Assembly (NCBI GenBank): GCA_016235345.1
Contig: JACRLG010000013.1
Coordinates: forward strand, 1 to 64,000
Source of the DNA: Deltaproteobacteria bacterium
GTDB lineage: Bacteria; Desulfobacterota; Desulfobacteria; Desulfobacterales; Desulfatibacillaceae
DNA: 64,000 nucleotides
Reading direction: 5' to 3'
A program made the translations under genes and the position numbers. Below the pieces are notes generated by a model that was not told the origin of the DNA, did no database searches, and saw nothing but the letters and a program-made list of their open reading frames with translations. Positions within the stretch are counted from its first letter, which is position 1. The number at the start of each line of letters is the position of its first letter. Positions 34,975-43,336 of the stretch are shown one piece after another.

Positions 34975-36756
34975 TCACTTGCTGCTGGTGATCTTTACGG
35001 TCCCTTTTCCGGTCACAATTGCAGTGTCGGACTGCACCGTAAAAAAATGGCTTTTCTGGACTGCGCTGCTGGAACCTGTCAGGCTTGCACCGATGGACAC
35101 GCCGCCCTTTTGTCCGCGAAAGGCGATTCCGGTAATGAAATCCGCCTCGAAGGAGGCTGCCAGAAGGGAAGGATTGGGCGTTGTGGTTATCCTGATGTCA
35201 CGGGCCATTTCATTATCTATAAAACGGATATCCGACTTGGACAATTCAAGACCGTGAAAACGCCTGCGGTTTTGCTGTGTGCCGGTGTTACCTGCGCCGT
35301 TGCCGAATCCGTTTCCGTTCCCGAATCCGTTTCCGTTGCCGAAACCGTTGCCGTTACCGAATCCGTTTCCGTTGCCGAACCCGTTGCCGTTACCGAATCC
35401 GTTGCCGTTGCCGTATCCGCCGCTTGCACCGTAACCGTAACCGTTACCGGTTCCATAAGCGCCTGCGATCAGGTTTCCGTCACCGTTCCCGTGTCCGTTG
35501 CCCTGGCCGTAACCATTGCCCCATGCAACGGCCACGTTGCCGTCTCCGTTGCCCTGGCCATATCCGTTGCCCTGGCCGTAGCCGTTGCCCTGGGCATAGC
35601 CGTAGCCGTTACCCTGGCCGTAGCCGTTGCCCTGGCCGTAGCCGTTGCCCTGGCCGTAGCCGTTGCCCTGGCCGTAGCCATTGCCCTGGCCGTAGCCGTT
35701 ACCCTGGCCATAACCATTACCCTGACCGTAGCCGTTGCCCTGGCCGTAGCCGTTACCCTGGCCATAACCGTTACCCTGGCCGTAGCCGTTGCCCTGACCG
35801 TAGCCGTTGCCAACGCCATAACCGTTTCCGACTTCGCCGGTGGCCACCACAGCGTTGCCATAACCGTTGCCGGTGCCGTTTACGTTGGCGTTCCCATAGC
35901 CGTTGCCGTTGCCGGTGCGATTATCAGGATAACCGTATCCCTTGGCTATCAGGGAATCCGGCAAAGGAAGGCCAAGACCTAAGGCGTTCAATTCTTCGGG
36001 TGAGGAAGGTATCGGGTATTCATAGCCTGACGGCTCTTCGTAGCCGCTTCCCGTGTTTCCGTGCCCGTTGCCGCCCTGTCCGTGTCCGTTGCCGCCGCCC
36101 CTTCTCCTGTATTTGGCCACTCGCCGGGGTTGCGGCCTTGGGGTTCCATCCGGCTGACGGAAGGCGTTGCGGGCAGACTTGGGCAACACCACGAAAATGA
36201 CGTTCTTATACCACATTTTTTCAAATTTGGAGATGGGGTAGGAAATGTTGCCGACAGACGGGTCTGCGACAAAAATATGATCCTTGTAAACGCCCTTCAC
36301 AACCACAAAATGCAGGTAGCCATAAAGGTCGATCGAGACGATGTATGGTATGTTCAATTTTTTTATGTCGTCCATGTCCGTCTTGTATCCGTGGGCCTCG
36401 TAACCAAGGGCTTCAACCAGACTTTTCATGTCCAACAGGGAAAATGCGCGGGTTTCCGAAATCCTCTGAACATCTCCGTAACGCAATAATCCATTGATTA
36501 TCTGTGATTCGCCCAGATTTTCTCCGAGATAATAATTGAGCAGGGTGGTCAAGGCTGCAGACCCGCAGCTGTAGTCGTACATCTGCTTGGCGATATTGTG
36601 ATAGCGTCTGTCGGACAGCGAGCCCACCCTTTGCCTCGGATAGGTGGATGCATACACTCCGCCATCAACGGAATAAACGCCGTCTTCGATGGAATTCGGC
36701 TCATAAAAGCCGGTCAGCATTGCCACTCCGATTAAAAAACCTGCGATGACATGCAT
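34975..36756 (-). CDS. C39-like peptidase with long GNGYGQ/GNGFGN hexapeptide repeats
   Basis: 593 residues. The N-terminus has a hydrophobic stretch (VIAGFLIGVAMLTG). The C39-like domain spans about 50-200, with QMYDYSCGSA (Gln58, Cys64), YLHFVV (His149) and FVADPS (Asp165); all catalytic residues are present, in a FapD-like order. After a basic linker (APRPQPRRVAKYRRRGGG) come Gly/Asn/Tyr repeats: 11 uninterrupted GNGYGQ units (316-381), then variants, and six GNGFGN-type units (about 451-486). The last 90 residues are a separate folded-looking domain (FHGLELSKSDIRFID...). In known systems, C39 peptidases process exported leader peptides. The repeats look amyloid-prone. No clear Shine-Dalgarno. 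The gene follows four small candidate substrate genes. Confidence 0.8.
   Translation of the reverse strand: MHVIAGFLIGVAMLTGFYEPNSIEDGVYSVDGGVYASTYPRQRVGSLSDRRYHNIAKQMYDYSCGSAALTTLLNYYLGENLGESQIINGLLRYGDVQRISETRAFSLLDMKSLVEALGYEAHGYKTDMDDIKKLNIPYIVSIDLYGYLHFVVVKGVYKDHIFVADPSVGNISYPISKFEKMWYKNVIFVVLPKSARNAFRQPDGTPRPQPRRVAKYRRRGGGNGHGQGGNGHGNTGSGYEEPSGYEYPIPSSPEELNALGLGLPLPDSLIAKGYGYPDNRTGNGNGYGNANVNGTGNGYGNAVVATGEVGNGYGVGNGYGQGNGYGQGNGYGQGNGYGQGNGYGQGNGYGQGNGYGQGNGYGQGNGYGQGNGYGQGNGYGQGNGYGYAQGNGYGQGNGYGQGNGDGNVAVAWGNGYGQGNGHGNGDGNLIAGAYGTGNGYGYGASGGYGNGNGFGNGNGFGNGNGFGNGNGFGNGNGFGNGNGFGNGAGNTGTQQNRRRFHGLELSKSDIRFIDNEMARDIRITTTPNPSLLAASFEADFITGIAFRGQKGGVSIGASLTGSSSAVQKSHFFTVQSDTAIVTGKGTVKITSSK
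35299..35406 (-). repeat. Six tandem 18-bp repeats encoding GNGFGN
   Basis: Six 18-bp units within the C39-like gene. Units differ mainly at third codon positions and at one T/C exchange (Phe codons), so they are older than, or less recently homogenised than, the GNGYGQ array. Confidence 0.85.
35609..35806 (-). repeat. Eleven tandem 18-bp repeats encoding GNGYGQ
   Basis: Eleven uninterrupted 18-bp units; nearly all differences are synonymous (TTG/TTA-type changes at third positions, CAG/CAA-free). The encoded hexapeptide is invariant. Flanking partial units extend the array on both sides (a GNGYGYAQ variant and a GNGYGV unit). Confidence 0.9.
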
Positions 36757-36976
36757 GGCGTCACAACCCGTTGCCGATTTTGATGCGTAATGAAAGCTGA
36801 AAAACTGGGCCCTTGCGTCGTGTACCGAGTGATTACAAACCAGACTCTGGCCGACTCTTGACGACTAAAATATAAGCGCCCCGACACGCTAACGGATAAC
36901 CTGAAAAAAGGCAAGCCCGGCGACCGCGATGCCCGCCTCCGCTACTGCTTTGTTGTTGACATGAAACAAAGGCGAT

Positions 36977-37003
36977 GCCCTCCGCCTGGCACCGGCGGAG
37001 GGC
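36977..37003 (-). terminator. Perfect hairpin after the first small TGQ protein gene
   Basis: GCCCTCCGCC (36977-36986) pairs perfectly with GGCGGAGGGC (36994-37003) around a seven-base loop, between the small-protein gene at 37049 and the C39 gene. A T-run lies on the plus-strand side and only scattered T's lie leftward, so it may be an mRNA-processing or partial termination site within the series rather than a complete terminator. Confidence 0.5.
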
Positions 37004-37048
37004 AGTCCTTTTTTCTTTACACCACAAATCCGTGCAGAATCCGGCGGA

Positions 37049-37531
37049 TTAGTCGTGGCCGGTGATCTGGGTGGTCATGCTTCCGAGGGTCAGGTTGAAA
37101 ACCAAGTGACCAAGGGAGTTGCCTTCGTCATACGCAAGGCCGGAACGGGTCACAACGGTGCTGTCGATGAAGATATTCGCAACGCCGCCCACAACGGTCA
37201 GAGAGGGAATGCCGATGGTGAGCCAGCTGGTGCCGCCGACGCGGCAGATGTCGATGGTCTGGCCGGTGATGTTAAGGCTGGAGACCGTGATGCCGGACAG
37301 GGTCAGCCATCCGTCGGTGGTGGCGGTGGTGCCGTTGCAGCCGTCAGAGTCACCCCAGGCCACATGGCCGTTGAGGATCGAGAGCTGTGCGTTCATGGTG
37401 ATACCGGTCTGGCCGGTAAGGGCCGCCATCTCGGTGTTGGACATTTCGTCCATGTCCATGAAGGCGTTCATGCCTGCCATTGCGGCGACGGGAACCATAA
37501 GAAGAATCAAAGCCAATGCCAACTTCTTCAT
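37049..37531 (-). CDS. Small exported TGQxG protein 1
   Basis: 160 residues; the second ATG (37531) has GGAGG seven bases upstream, the first (37537) would be too close. Signal peptide KKLALALILLMVPVAAMA. The mature start carries MSNTEMAALTGQTGITMNAQ, the motif L/VTGQxG(I/M)T also seen in the next two paralogues. It shares VAWGDSDG with them, and ends TTQITGHD. The rest is rich in Thr, Ser, Gly and Val with alternating strands. It resembles the DUF6160-type proteins (compare the FilA component of Acinetobacter). I infer a secreted subunit processed by the C39 peptidase. Function unproven. Confidence 0.65.
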   Translation of the reverse strand: MKKLALALILLMVPVAAMAGMNAFMDMDEMSNTEMAALTGQTGITMNAQLSILNGHVAWGDSDGCNGTTATTDGWLTLSGITVSSLNITGQTIDICRVGGTSWLTIGIPSLTVVGGVANIFIDSTVVTRSGLAYDEGNSLGHLVFNLTLGSMTTQITGHD

Positions 37532-37719
37532 TTCCATACCTCCTCTTTAGTTTGATTCGTTACATGTTGTGAAAGGCAAATCCCGCCAAGAAAATGCCCT
37601 TCGTGTTCAACGCGTGAAACTGTGACACGCGAAGAATTTTACTGCAATTTTTCCACCCACATTGTTGCGGCACAGCACCATGCGAGTGAAGCTGCGTAAA
37701 TTTTCAGCATTGCCGCCGA

Positions 37720-38184
37720 TCAGGGATTCGCATGTCCTGAGATGCGAATCGTACCGAAAGACACCGCCATCCCGGCGATGCGCAACTCGCCAAGGGACTG
37801 CGTTGTTGAAGTGGCTGAAGACCCCACAATGATGGATTGAATTGTAAGGTTGCCGGTAATGATGTTGCCCGTAGTTTCAAGGGCTACATAACTGACGCCG
37901 CCACCGGTGCCCACGTCGACTACAACGTTGCTCAATGCGATGGTGGGAAGGGTGACGCCGTTGTAAATGAGCCAGGCTGCGGTGGTGTAGGTGCCGAACC
38001 CGTCTGAATCGCCCCATGCTATGGTGGATGCGGTCAGGTTCATCGACATATTCACGGTCATGCCCACCTGGCCGGTTACACCCTCGAACTCCATTTCCTC
38101 ATCCATCAGCACCATGCCACCAAGCGCCAGGGCCGGAAAAACTACCAGCATGATAATGACGCCAATTCCGGTTGTACGCTTCAT
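37720..38184 (-). CDS. Small exported TGQxG protein 2
   Basis: 154 residues; signal peptide KRTTGIGVIIMLVVFPALALG. Motif EGVTGQVGMTVNMSMNLT, then IAWGDSDGFGTYTTAAW. It is closely related to the gene at 38223 (same TTGNIITGNLTI..SIIVGS, same C-terminal GTIRISGHANP), so the pair is a recent tandem duplication. AAAGGA sits six bases before the ATG. Likely a secreted beta-rich subunit. Confidence 0.7.
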   Translation of the reverse strand: MKRTTGIGVIIMLVVFPALALGGMVLMDEEMEFEGVTGQVGMTVNMSMNLTASTIAWGDSDGFGTYTTAAWLIYNGVTLPTIALSNVVVDVGTGGGVSYVALETTGNIITGNLTIQSIIVGSSATSTTQSLGELRIAGMAVSFGTIRISGHANP

Positions 38185-38222
38185 GTTGTTTCCTTTACGC
38201 CAAAAAAAGCCAAAGAGCCAGC

Positions 38223-38684
38223 TTAGGGATTCGCATGGCCTGAGATGCGGATGGTGCCGAAGGACACGCCGATGCCGCCGACGCGAAGCTCGCCAAGGGA
38301 CTCGGTGGTGGCCGTTGCGGTGGAGCCCACTACGACGGACTCAATGGTGAGTGAACCGGTGATGAGGTTGCCGGTGGTGGCCAGGGCGATGTAGGACACG
38401 CCCGCGCCGGTACCCTGATCGACTACCAGGCCGTTGATGCTGATGGTGGGAAGGGTCACGTTCCTGAGGCGCAGCCAGCCGGCGGTGGTGTAGGTGCCGA
38501 AGCCGTCAGAGTCGCCCCATGCAACATCGGTGGCCACGACGTTCATCGACATGTCGATGGTCATACCGACCTGGCCGGTTACGTCTTCCAGTTCGAGCTC
38601 GGAGGCGGTGGTCATGCCTGCCATTGCCGAAACCGGCGCCAAAAGAAGAAGCATTGCCGCAATAACCAGAAGCTTTTTCATCAT
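38223..38684 (-). CDS. Small exported TGQxG protein 3
   Basis: 153 residues; two adjacent ATGs (38684 and 38681) follow AGGAG. Signal peptide KKLLVIAAMLLLLAPVSAMA. Motif LEDVTGQVGMTIDMSMNVV, then VAWGDSDGFGTYTTAGWL. The C-terminal two thirds nearly match the gene at 37720, ending GTIRISGHANP. Third of four tandem paralogues. Confidence 0.7.
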   Translation of the reverse strand: MMKKLLVIAAMLLLLAPVSAMAGMTTASELELEDVTGQVGMTIDMSMNVVATDVAWGDSDGFGTYTTAGWLRLRNVTLPTISINGLVVDQGTGAGVSYIALATTGNLITGSLTIESVVVGSTATATTESLGELRVGGIGVSFGTIRISGHANP

Positions 38685-38787
38685 TTTCTCCTTTTCCTGC
38701 TTGTGTTGTGGTTACCCGCGCGCTTACGGCGTTGCCCGCAGATGTCAATCCAGGCCGCCCCAAAAACCGGCCCGGCTAAAAAACGGT

Positions 38788-39321
38788 TTAATGTCCCCAA
38801 ACCCAGATGGCGCTATCGGGGGCTGTTGTTATGTTCTGAACGTAGATGCCGTAGGCCGGCCCGCCGCCGTTGGGCTCGTCCCAGCCCAGGGCCGCCCCGC
38901 CCGCGTTGCCTATGCGGACCCAGTCTATGGATATCCGGCCCGTAATGGTTGGAAGCCCAATGGCAACCATACTGACGGTGCCGGCCCTGCCCGCGTCCAG
39001 CTTGTAGCCGTAAAGGCCTATGCTGCCGGTTCCGGCGGTATCCGAAAGGCGGACGTTGTCCAGTATAAGGTAGCCTTTATAGTCCGTGCCGGAGTAGGCC
39101 GGTAAAATCCCCCCGACCACGCCGTCGTTGTCACGCAAAAAAATTGCGGTGGCCGTGGCCCTGGCCGCAGGAAGGTCTATAGTCACTCCCGTTTGGGCGC
39201 GGGTGTCCGAAAGCACCTCGTCGTCCAAGGTAACCATTCCGGCAAGGGCCGAAACCGACACGAACACCGCCGCCATTATGAACGGCGCAAGAATACCTGC
39301 CCTGATGCGAAACCTTTTCAT
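38788..39321 (-). CDS. Small exported TGQxG-like protein 4
   Basis: 177 residues; the most divergent of the four. Signal peptide RFRIRAGILAPFIMAAVFVSVSALA. The mature start is MVTLDDEVLSDTRAQTGVTIDL, an equivalent of the TGQxGI motif with QTGVTI. It has IGLPTITGRISI where the others have ITGNLTI, and ends IWVWGH. It is the first gene of the series, about 115 bases downstream of a promoter at 39440-39469. Likely a distinct subunit (for example a cap or initiator). Confidence 0.6.
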   Translation of the reverse strand: MKRFRIRAGILAPFIMAAVFVSVSALAGMVTLDDEVLSDTRAQTGVTIDLPAARATATAIFLRDNDGVVGGILPAYSGTDYKGYLILDNVRLSDTAGTGSIGLYGYKLDAGRAGTVSMVAIGLPTITGRISIDWVRIGNAGGAALGWDEPNGGGPAYGIYVQNITTAPDSAIWVWGH

Positions 39322-39696
39322 GGCCGATCCAGACCGCCGCTTTTAAAAGTACGGCTGATATATCCCCAAGGACAACCATGATTCCCTGTGGGCGTTAAAT
39401 TCTTATGGAACATGGGATTGGTGCAGACGGTTGACAATTGATATATCCGAACGGCAAGTTCTTTGTCAACAGAAAAAGGGCAATTTTGCCTCGACCGGGG
39501 GGCCTGTTGGACCGGATTTCCAATCCAGGCGCTTTAAAGGGGCAAGTTCCTCATTTTGCACGGACAAAAATGAGGCAATTTACCCCATTTGAAAAGAGCG
39601 CGGGTTGCATGACCCGAAAAGGCCTAAGGAAGGAAGGCGATGGCAATGCCCGGGCGGCCAAACTTGCCGGGGAAGGTGCATCGGGCTTCATTGCCG
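39322..39696 (-). promoter_or_regulatory. Promoter region of the small-protein/C39 series
   Basis: Minus-strand TTGACA at 39464-39469 and TATATC at 39440-39445, separated by 18 bases, form a good sigma-70 promoter for the leftward series starting at 39321. The leader is about 110 bases. The remaining stretch (39470-39696) shows no gene that I can support. Confidence 0.6.
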
Positions 39697-40488
39697 TCAA
39701 TCAAGCTGTGTCCAGGAAACGCTGTCCAGAAGCATGAAAGATTTTTTCGTTACCGGGATGAAGTCGATTTTATGGCTGTTTTCGTAAACATCCACCGCCT
39801 TGTTGTCCACCCAGGCAACGATGCCCTTGCAGGAGCGGGCGGCATTGACGCCTTCGGCGTGGGCAACGTCCCTGCCGTCCACCGAAAAGGTTACGCCGTC
39901 GGGGGTGATTTTGATCGAGTAGTCGTGCCAGTTGCTTATATCCACCGAAATCGCCTTGCGAAAGACTATTTTGGAGTCTTCCAGAATCATGACGGAAAGG
40001 CCGTACACCTTTGGGGAGGACGCCTTGGAACAGGCCACGAACCACGCCGCGTCCCAGTGGTAGCCGTCCCTGTTGTTCCAGAGGCCGAAGCCCAAGGTGC
40101 CGCCCGAAAAATCCTTTAGCTTTTCCGAATGCTTCGCGCGCAGGGAAAGGAGGCCCGCACGCCTGAGAAGCCGGGTCTCCTCGAAAGAGCAGTCGGAATC
40201 CCCGTACCGGTCCACTGGCTGAATGCCGATTTCAGCACAGCCATTGCCTGAGGCCTTCACAAGGCGATGATAGCCGCTTCTTTCAACGTCTCCGAAGTTC
40301 CAGCGGGGATGTACGGAATCGAAATCATCGGTAAACCCGGCAAGGTCCTTTTTCGCCCATTTGGGCAGGGGAGCATCGGATTGAAGGCAGGGATCGGGGG
40401 GAGTCTTAAGGCCGAGAATGAGCCAGACAGACGCGCCGCACAGGATCAGAATCAATACCGCCCATAATACCGTTTTACGGCGACGCAT
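39697..40488 (-). CDS. Membrane-anchored concanavalin-like (lectin/laminarinase-type) protein
   Basis: 263 residues from ATG 40488 (a run GGGG precedes it); an in-frame GTG at 40515 would add nine residues. N-terminal anchor RRKTVLWAVLILILCGASVWLILGL. The body (DDFDSVHPRWNFGDVERSG, then GGTLGFGLWNNRDGYHWDAAWF and WHDYSIKITPDGVTFSVDGRDV) has the jelly-roll pattern of a glucanase-like or lectin fold. I do not see the EIDIE catalytic motif of GH16, so it is more likely a binding protein. Gene neighbours do not settle its role. Confidence 0.6.
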   Translation of the reverse strand: MRRRKTVLWAVLILILCGASVWLILGLKTPPDPCLQSDAPLPKWAKKDLAGFTDDFDSVHPRWNFGDVERSGYHRLVKASGNGCAEIGIQPVDRYGDSDCSFEETRLLRRAGLLSLRAKHSEKLKDFSGGTLGFGLWNNRDGYHWDAAWFVACSKASSPKVYGLSVMILEDSKIVFRKAISVDISNWHDYSIKITPDGVTFSVDGRDVAHAEGVNAARSCKGIVAWVDNKAVDVYENSHKIDFIPVTKKSFMLLDSVSWTQLD

Positions 40489-40741
40489 AAAATTGTCCCC
40501 CCGCCCAGGCATCACGACTCAAAGACCCCGCATAAAGAGGGCCTCGCAAGCCGACCCGCAATTTTGCGCAAAACCCGATATCAATCTTTATACCATATCA
40601 TAATTGGTGCGCCGAAAAAAGGAATCTTTCAGGGGATGGGCGGTGAAGGCCGGACGCCGAAAATTTAAAGAAGGAAAACTTCGTGATTTCAGGGATGTTT
40701 CAGGAAAACGCGGACAATCCGGGGTGCGCGGGCCGCAGGCT

Positions 40742-42454
40742 TCAGGAATCGGCCAGGTCCTCCACCACAAGCTGGATATCCCTGAAATCCCGGAACCTGT
40801 TCCATTGAACCCTGAAACAGGCCCGGCCTATGGTGCTGCCCTGGGCCACCGTGCGCGTGGCGTTGAACCAGATGGCCTTGCGGCTTTCAGAGGCGGCTCC
40901 GTTTTCGTTGAGGGTCATGCGCACGTGCTTTTCGGAAACCGTCTGGCTGGTGACGGCGGCCAGGTTTTCCGCCATGAACAGAGGCTCCGGGTTGCCGCTT
41001 CCGAAAGGGGCCATGGACGCAAGCTGATCGGCCACCGTTGGGCCGATGTCGGCCAGGGGCAGGGCCGCGTCTATGGACACGGTTTCCGTGAAGGCGTCGG
41101 GAGCCGCGTTTTCCGCCACCGCGCGCCCGAAGTCGCGGGCGAAGCCGTCGAGCCTTTCCTGGGCAAGGCTCAGCCCGGCGGCCATCACGTGCCCGCCGAA
41201 GGAGGAAAGGTGATCCTGGCAGCTTGAAAGGCAGTGGCAGAGGTCAATACCCTCGATTCCGCGCGCGGAGCCGGTTCCCACGCCGTTTTCCAGGTTGAGG
41301 AGCACCACGGGCCGGTAAAAGCGCCGCACGAGCCTGGCCGCCACTATTCCAACGACTCCCGGATGCCACCGGGGCGCGCCCAGGACCAGGGCGGGAGGGT
41401 CGCATCCGTCCATGGCCTTCTCGGCCATGACCAGGGCCTGGTCGTGGATGTGCCTCTCCATCTCCTGGCGCTCCCGGTTGAGCCTTTCCAGTGCCTGGGC
41501 CAGATTTGCCGCAGTTACCGTGTCGTCTGCGCGAATGAGCCTTAAAGACAGCTCCGCGTGGGCCATGCGGCCTGCTGCGTTGATCCTGGGAGCGAGGGCG
41601 AAGGCGATGCTTCTTTCGGAGACCTCCTGGGGCGAAACCGAGGCAGTCTGCATGAGAGCTATGAGGCCAGGCCTGCGGCCCTCCCTCAGAATTTTAAGCC
41701 CGGCGGCGGTCAGTATCCTGTTCTCCCTCACGAGTGGAACCATGTCGGATACCGTGCCTATGGCCACCAGGTCGCAGTAGCTTTTCAGGTTGGGTTCGCT
41801 GTGGTTGTTGAAATAGCCGCAACGCCTGGCCTCCATGCGTATGGCGATGCACAGGAAAAAGGCCACTCCCACCCCGGCCAGGTGATTAAGGCCGGAGGCG
41901 CAGTCGCGCCTCTTGGGATTCACCACCGCGCAGGCCGCCGGGAGCGGGCCTTCGGGCAGGTGATGGTCGGTCACCACAACGTCGATGCCCGCCTCTTTGG
42001 CCTCCTTAACGGCCTGGGCGCTGCCTATGCCGGTATCCACCGTAATGATGAGCGAAACGCCCTTGAAGCCAGCGGTGTGATGGCCGTGAAAGCCGTAGCC
42101 TTCCAGGGTCCGGTGGGGAATGTACCATGACGGCCTTGCCCCCATCTCCTCCAGGAACTCCAGGATAAGGGCCGTCGCGGTGACGCCGTCTGCGTCGTAA
42201 TCACCGAAGACCAGTATCTTTTCCCGGTTCAGAATGGCCGCAAAAACCCGTTTTGCCGCTAGGTCCATGTCCTTCAGGCAATAAGGGTCGGGAAGCTGTG
42301 CGAGGCTTGGATTTAGAAAACGGCTGGCGGATTCTGGATCAACGAGATTTCTGTTGACCATGGCCGCAGCCACTGCCGGGTGGCAGTTGAGGCTGGCGGC
42401 CACTGTCCGCACTGCCAGGGGATCAGGGGTAAGGATGTTCCAGCGCTTTTCCAT
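40742..42454 (-). CDS. recJ: Single-stranded-DNA exonuclease RecJ
   Basis: 570 residues. DHH-family motifs in order: FGDYDADGVTA near residue 83, DTGIGS, VTDHHLPEG (DHH) near 155, and SFGGHVMAAG (GGH) near 410. RecJ degrades single-stranded 5' ends in RecFOR repair and mismatch repair. ATG at 42454 with no strong Shine-Dalgarno. The gene follows pdaD on the minus strand, with the copy C repeat element in between, so they are probably separate units. Confidence 0.96.
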   Translation of the reverse strand: MEKRWNILTPDPLAVRTVAASLNCHPAVAAAMVNRNLVDPESASRFLNPSLAQLPDPYCLKDMDLAAKRVFAAILNREKILVFGDYDADGVTATALILEFLEEMGARPSWYIPHRTLEGYGFHGHHTAGFKGVSLIITVDTGIGSAQAVKEAKEAGIDVVVTDHHLPEGPLPAACAVVNPKRRDCASGLNHLAGVGVAFFLCIAIRMEARRCGYFNNHSEPNLKSYCDLVAIGTVSDMVPLVRENRILTAAGLKILREGRRPGLIALMQTASVSPQEVSERSIAFALAPRINAAGRMAHAELSLRLIRADDTVTAANLAQALERLNRERQEMERHIHDQALVMAEKAMDGCDPPALVLGAPRWHPGVVGIVAARLVRRFYRPVVLLNLENGVGTGSARGIEGIDLCHCLSSCQDHLSSFGGHVMAAGLSLAQERLDGFARDFGRAVAENAAPDAFTETVSIDAALPLADIGPTVADQLASMAPFGSGNPEPLFMAENLAAVTSQTVSEKHVRMTLNENGAASESRKAIWFNATRTVAQGSTIGRACFRVQWNRFRDFRDIQLVVEDLADS

Positions 42455-42661
42455 GCTAGGGGTATAGCACGTTTTCCACCCATTGCAAGGCGGATGAAAA
42501 ACCGGGCGGATTCATTGGGGAATCATAGGAAAAAAGGAAGGTTCCGTATTTTCGGCAGAATCCGCCTGTCGGTCACGGGCGAAAATTGGCATGTTCTTGG
42601 GGGGACGCCCGACACTGCAGTTGGCAGGGCCAAGGGAACATCCGGGTCACGGCTCAGCCCA
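42455..42661. promoter_or_regulatory. Upstream region of recJ
   Basis: About 200 bases between the repeat element and the recJ ATG; locally AT-rich (42470-42560), so probably holds the recJ promoter. No clear boxes can be assigned. Confidence 0.3.
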
Positions 42662-42788
42662 CCTGGGCGGCCACAGGGGGTGAGATGCAAGGAAGGCGCG
42701 GGCGGGCGGGGAGAAATAGTACTTTTCGTACATGCCGACCCGCCCGCCCGCGCCTGACACAGCAGATCGCCCCCTGTGGCCGCCCAGG
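42662..42788 (-). repeat. Stop-codon-linked inverted-repeat element, copy C
   Basis: Two bases after the pdaD stop, read leftward. Outer arms CCTGGGCGGCCACAGGGGG (42662-42680) and its exact complement (42770-42788); inner arms GGCGCGGGCGGGCGGG (42695-42710) and its exact complement (42739-42754). The core reads CGATCTGCTGTGTCAGGC near the gene and GCCTTCCTTGCATCTCA at the far end, with GTACGAAAAGTAC in the centre. The nested perfect stems make it the most regular copy. Confidence 0.9.
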
Positions 42789-42790
42789 GG

Positions 42791-43336
42791 TTAGAGGATG
42801 AAGACGGCGGCGGCCAGGACCGTAGTCCAGATGCGTCCCTCGGCTCCGAGGGCGGCCTGGCTGATGTGCTGGGACTTGACGATCTTGCCGCTCATCTTGA
42901 AGACCTCGCTGCGTTCGTCGTAGTCCTTGTCCGGGTCGAAGTCTATGCCCAGGGTTGTGGCGAGCATGGAGGCGGCGAGGTCTTCGGCGTATTCACCGGC
43001 CTCCACCTCGGTCTGGCCGAACCCGTGGTGTTCGGAGAGATAGCCGTAGCGTTCCAGTTCGGCGGGAATGGCCAGGCCGATGCTGGACACAACGCGGCGT
43101 CCGGGTTCCTGGCTCTGCTCCTTGGCCATGACGCAGAAGGTGACTTCGCCGGGCTGAAGCCTGGCCAGTCCCTTTTCTATGTCCAGTATATTGCAATCCG
43201 GTGGAAAGATGGAAGAAACCGTTACTATGTTGAGATGGGCGATGCGGGCGTCCCGTAAGGCCAGCTCGAATGATGCGAGTTTCTCTTTGTGGAATCCGAG
43301 CCCCTTGGTGAAAAACATGTATCTTGGAACCAGCAT
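42791..43336 (-). CDS. pdaD: Pyruvoyl-dependent arginine decarboxylase
   Basis: 181 residues, the length of the archaeal and chlamydial family. [14 protein letters not shown] contains the conserved Ser-Ser autocleavage region where the pyruvoyl group forms. [13 protein letters not shown] and [20 protein letters not shown] are also family-typical. It converts arginine to agmatine, the first step of polyamine synthesis, and would replace the PLP-type enzyme. AAGGAGG sits before the ATG. A 480-base upstream region separates it from rpmH on the other strand. Confidence 0.93.
   Translation of the reverse strand: MLVPRYMFFTKGLGFHKEKLASFELALRDARIAHLNIVTVSSIFPPDCNILDIEKGLARLQPGEVTFCVMAKEQSQEPGRRVVSSIGLAIPAELERYGYLSEHHGFGQTEVEAGEYAEDLAASMLATTLGIDFDPDKDYDERSEVFKMSGKIVKSQHISQAALGAEGRIWTTVLAAAVFIL

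Noticed and set aside
35047-35982. Long plus-strand Val/Ala-rich and Arg/Cys-rich readings over the repeat arrays
   Set aside because: They are antisense shadows of the GNGYGQ/GNGFGN arrays, open because the repeat lacks stops in every frame.
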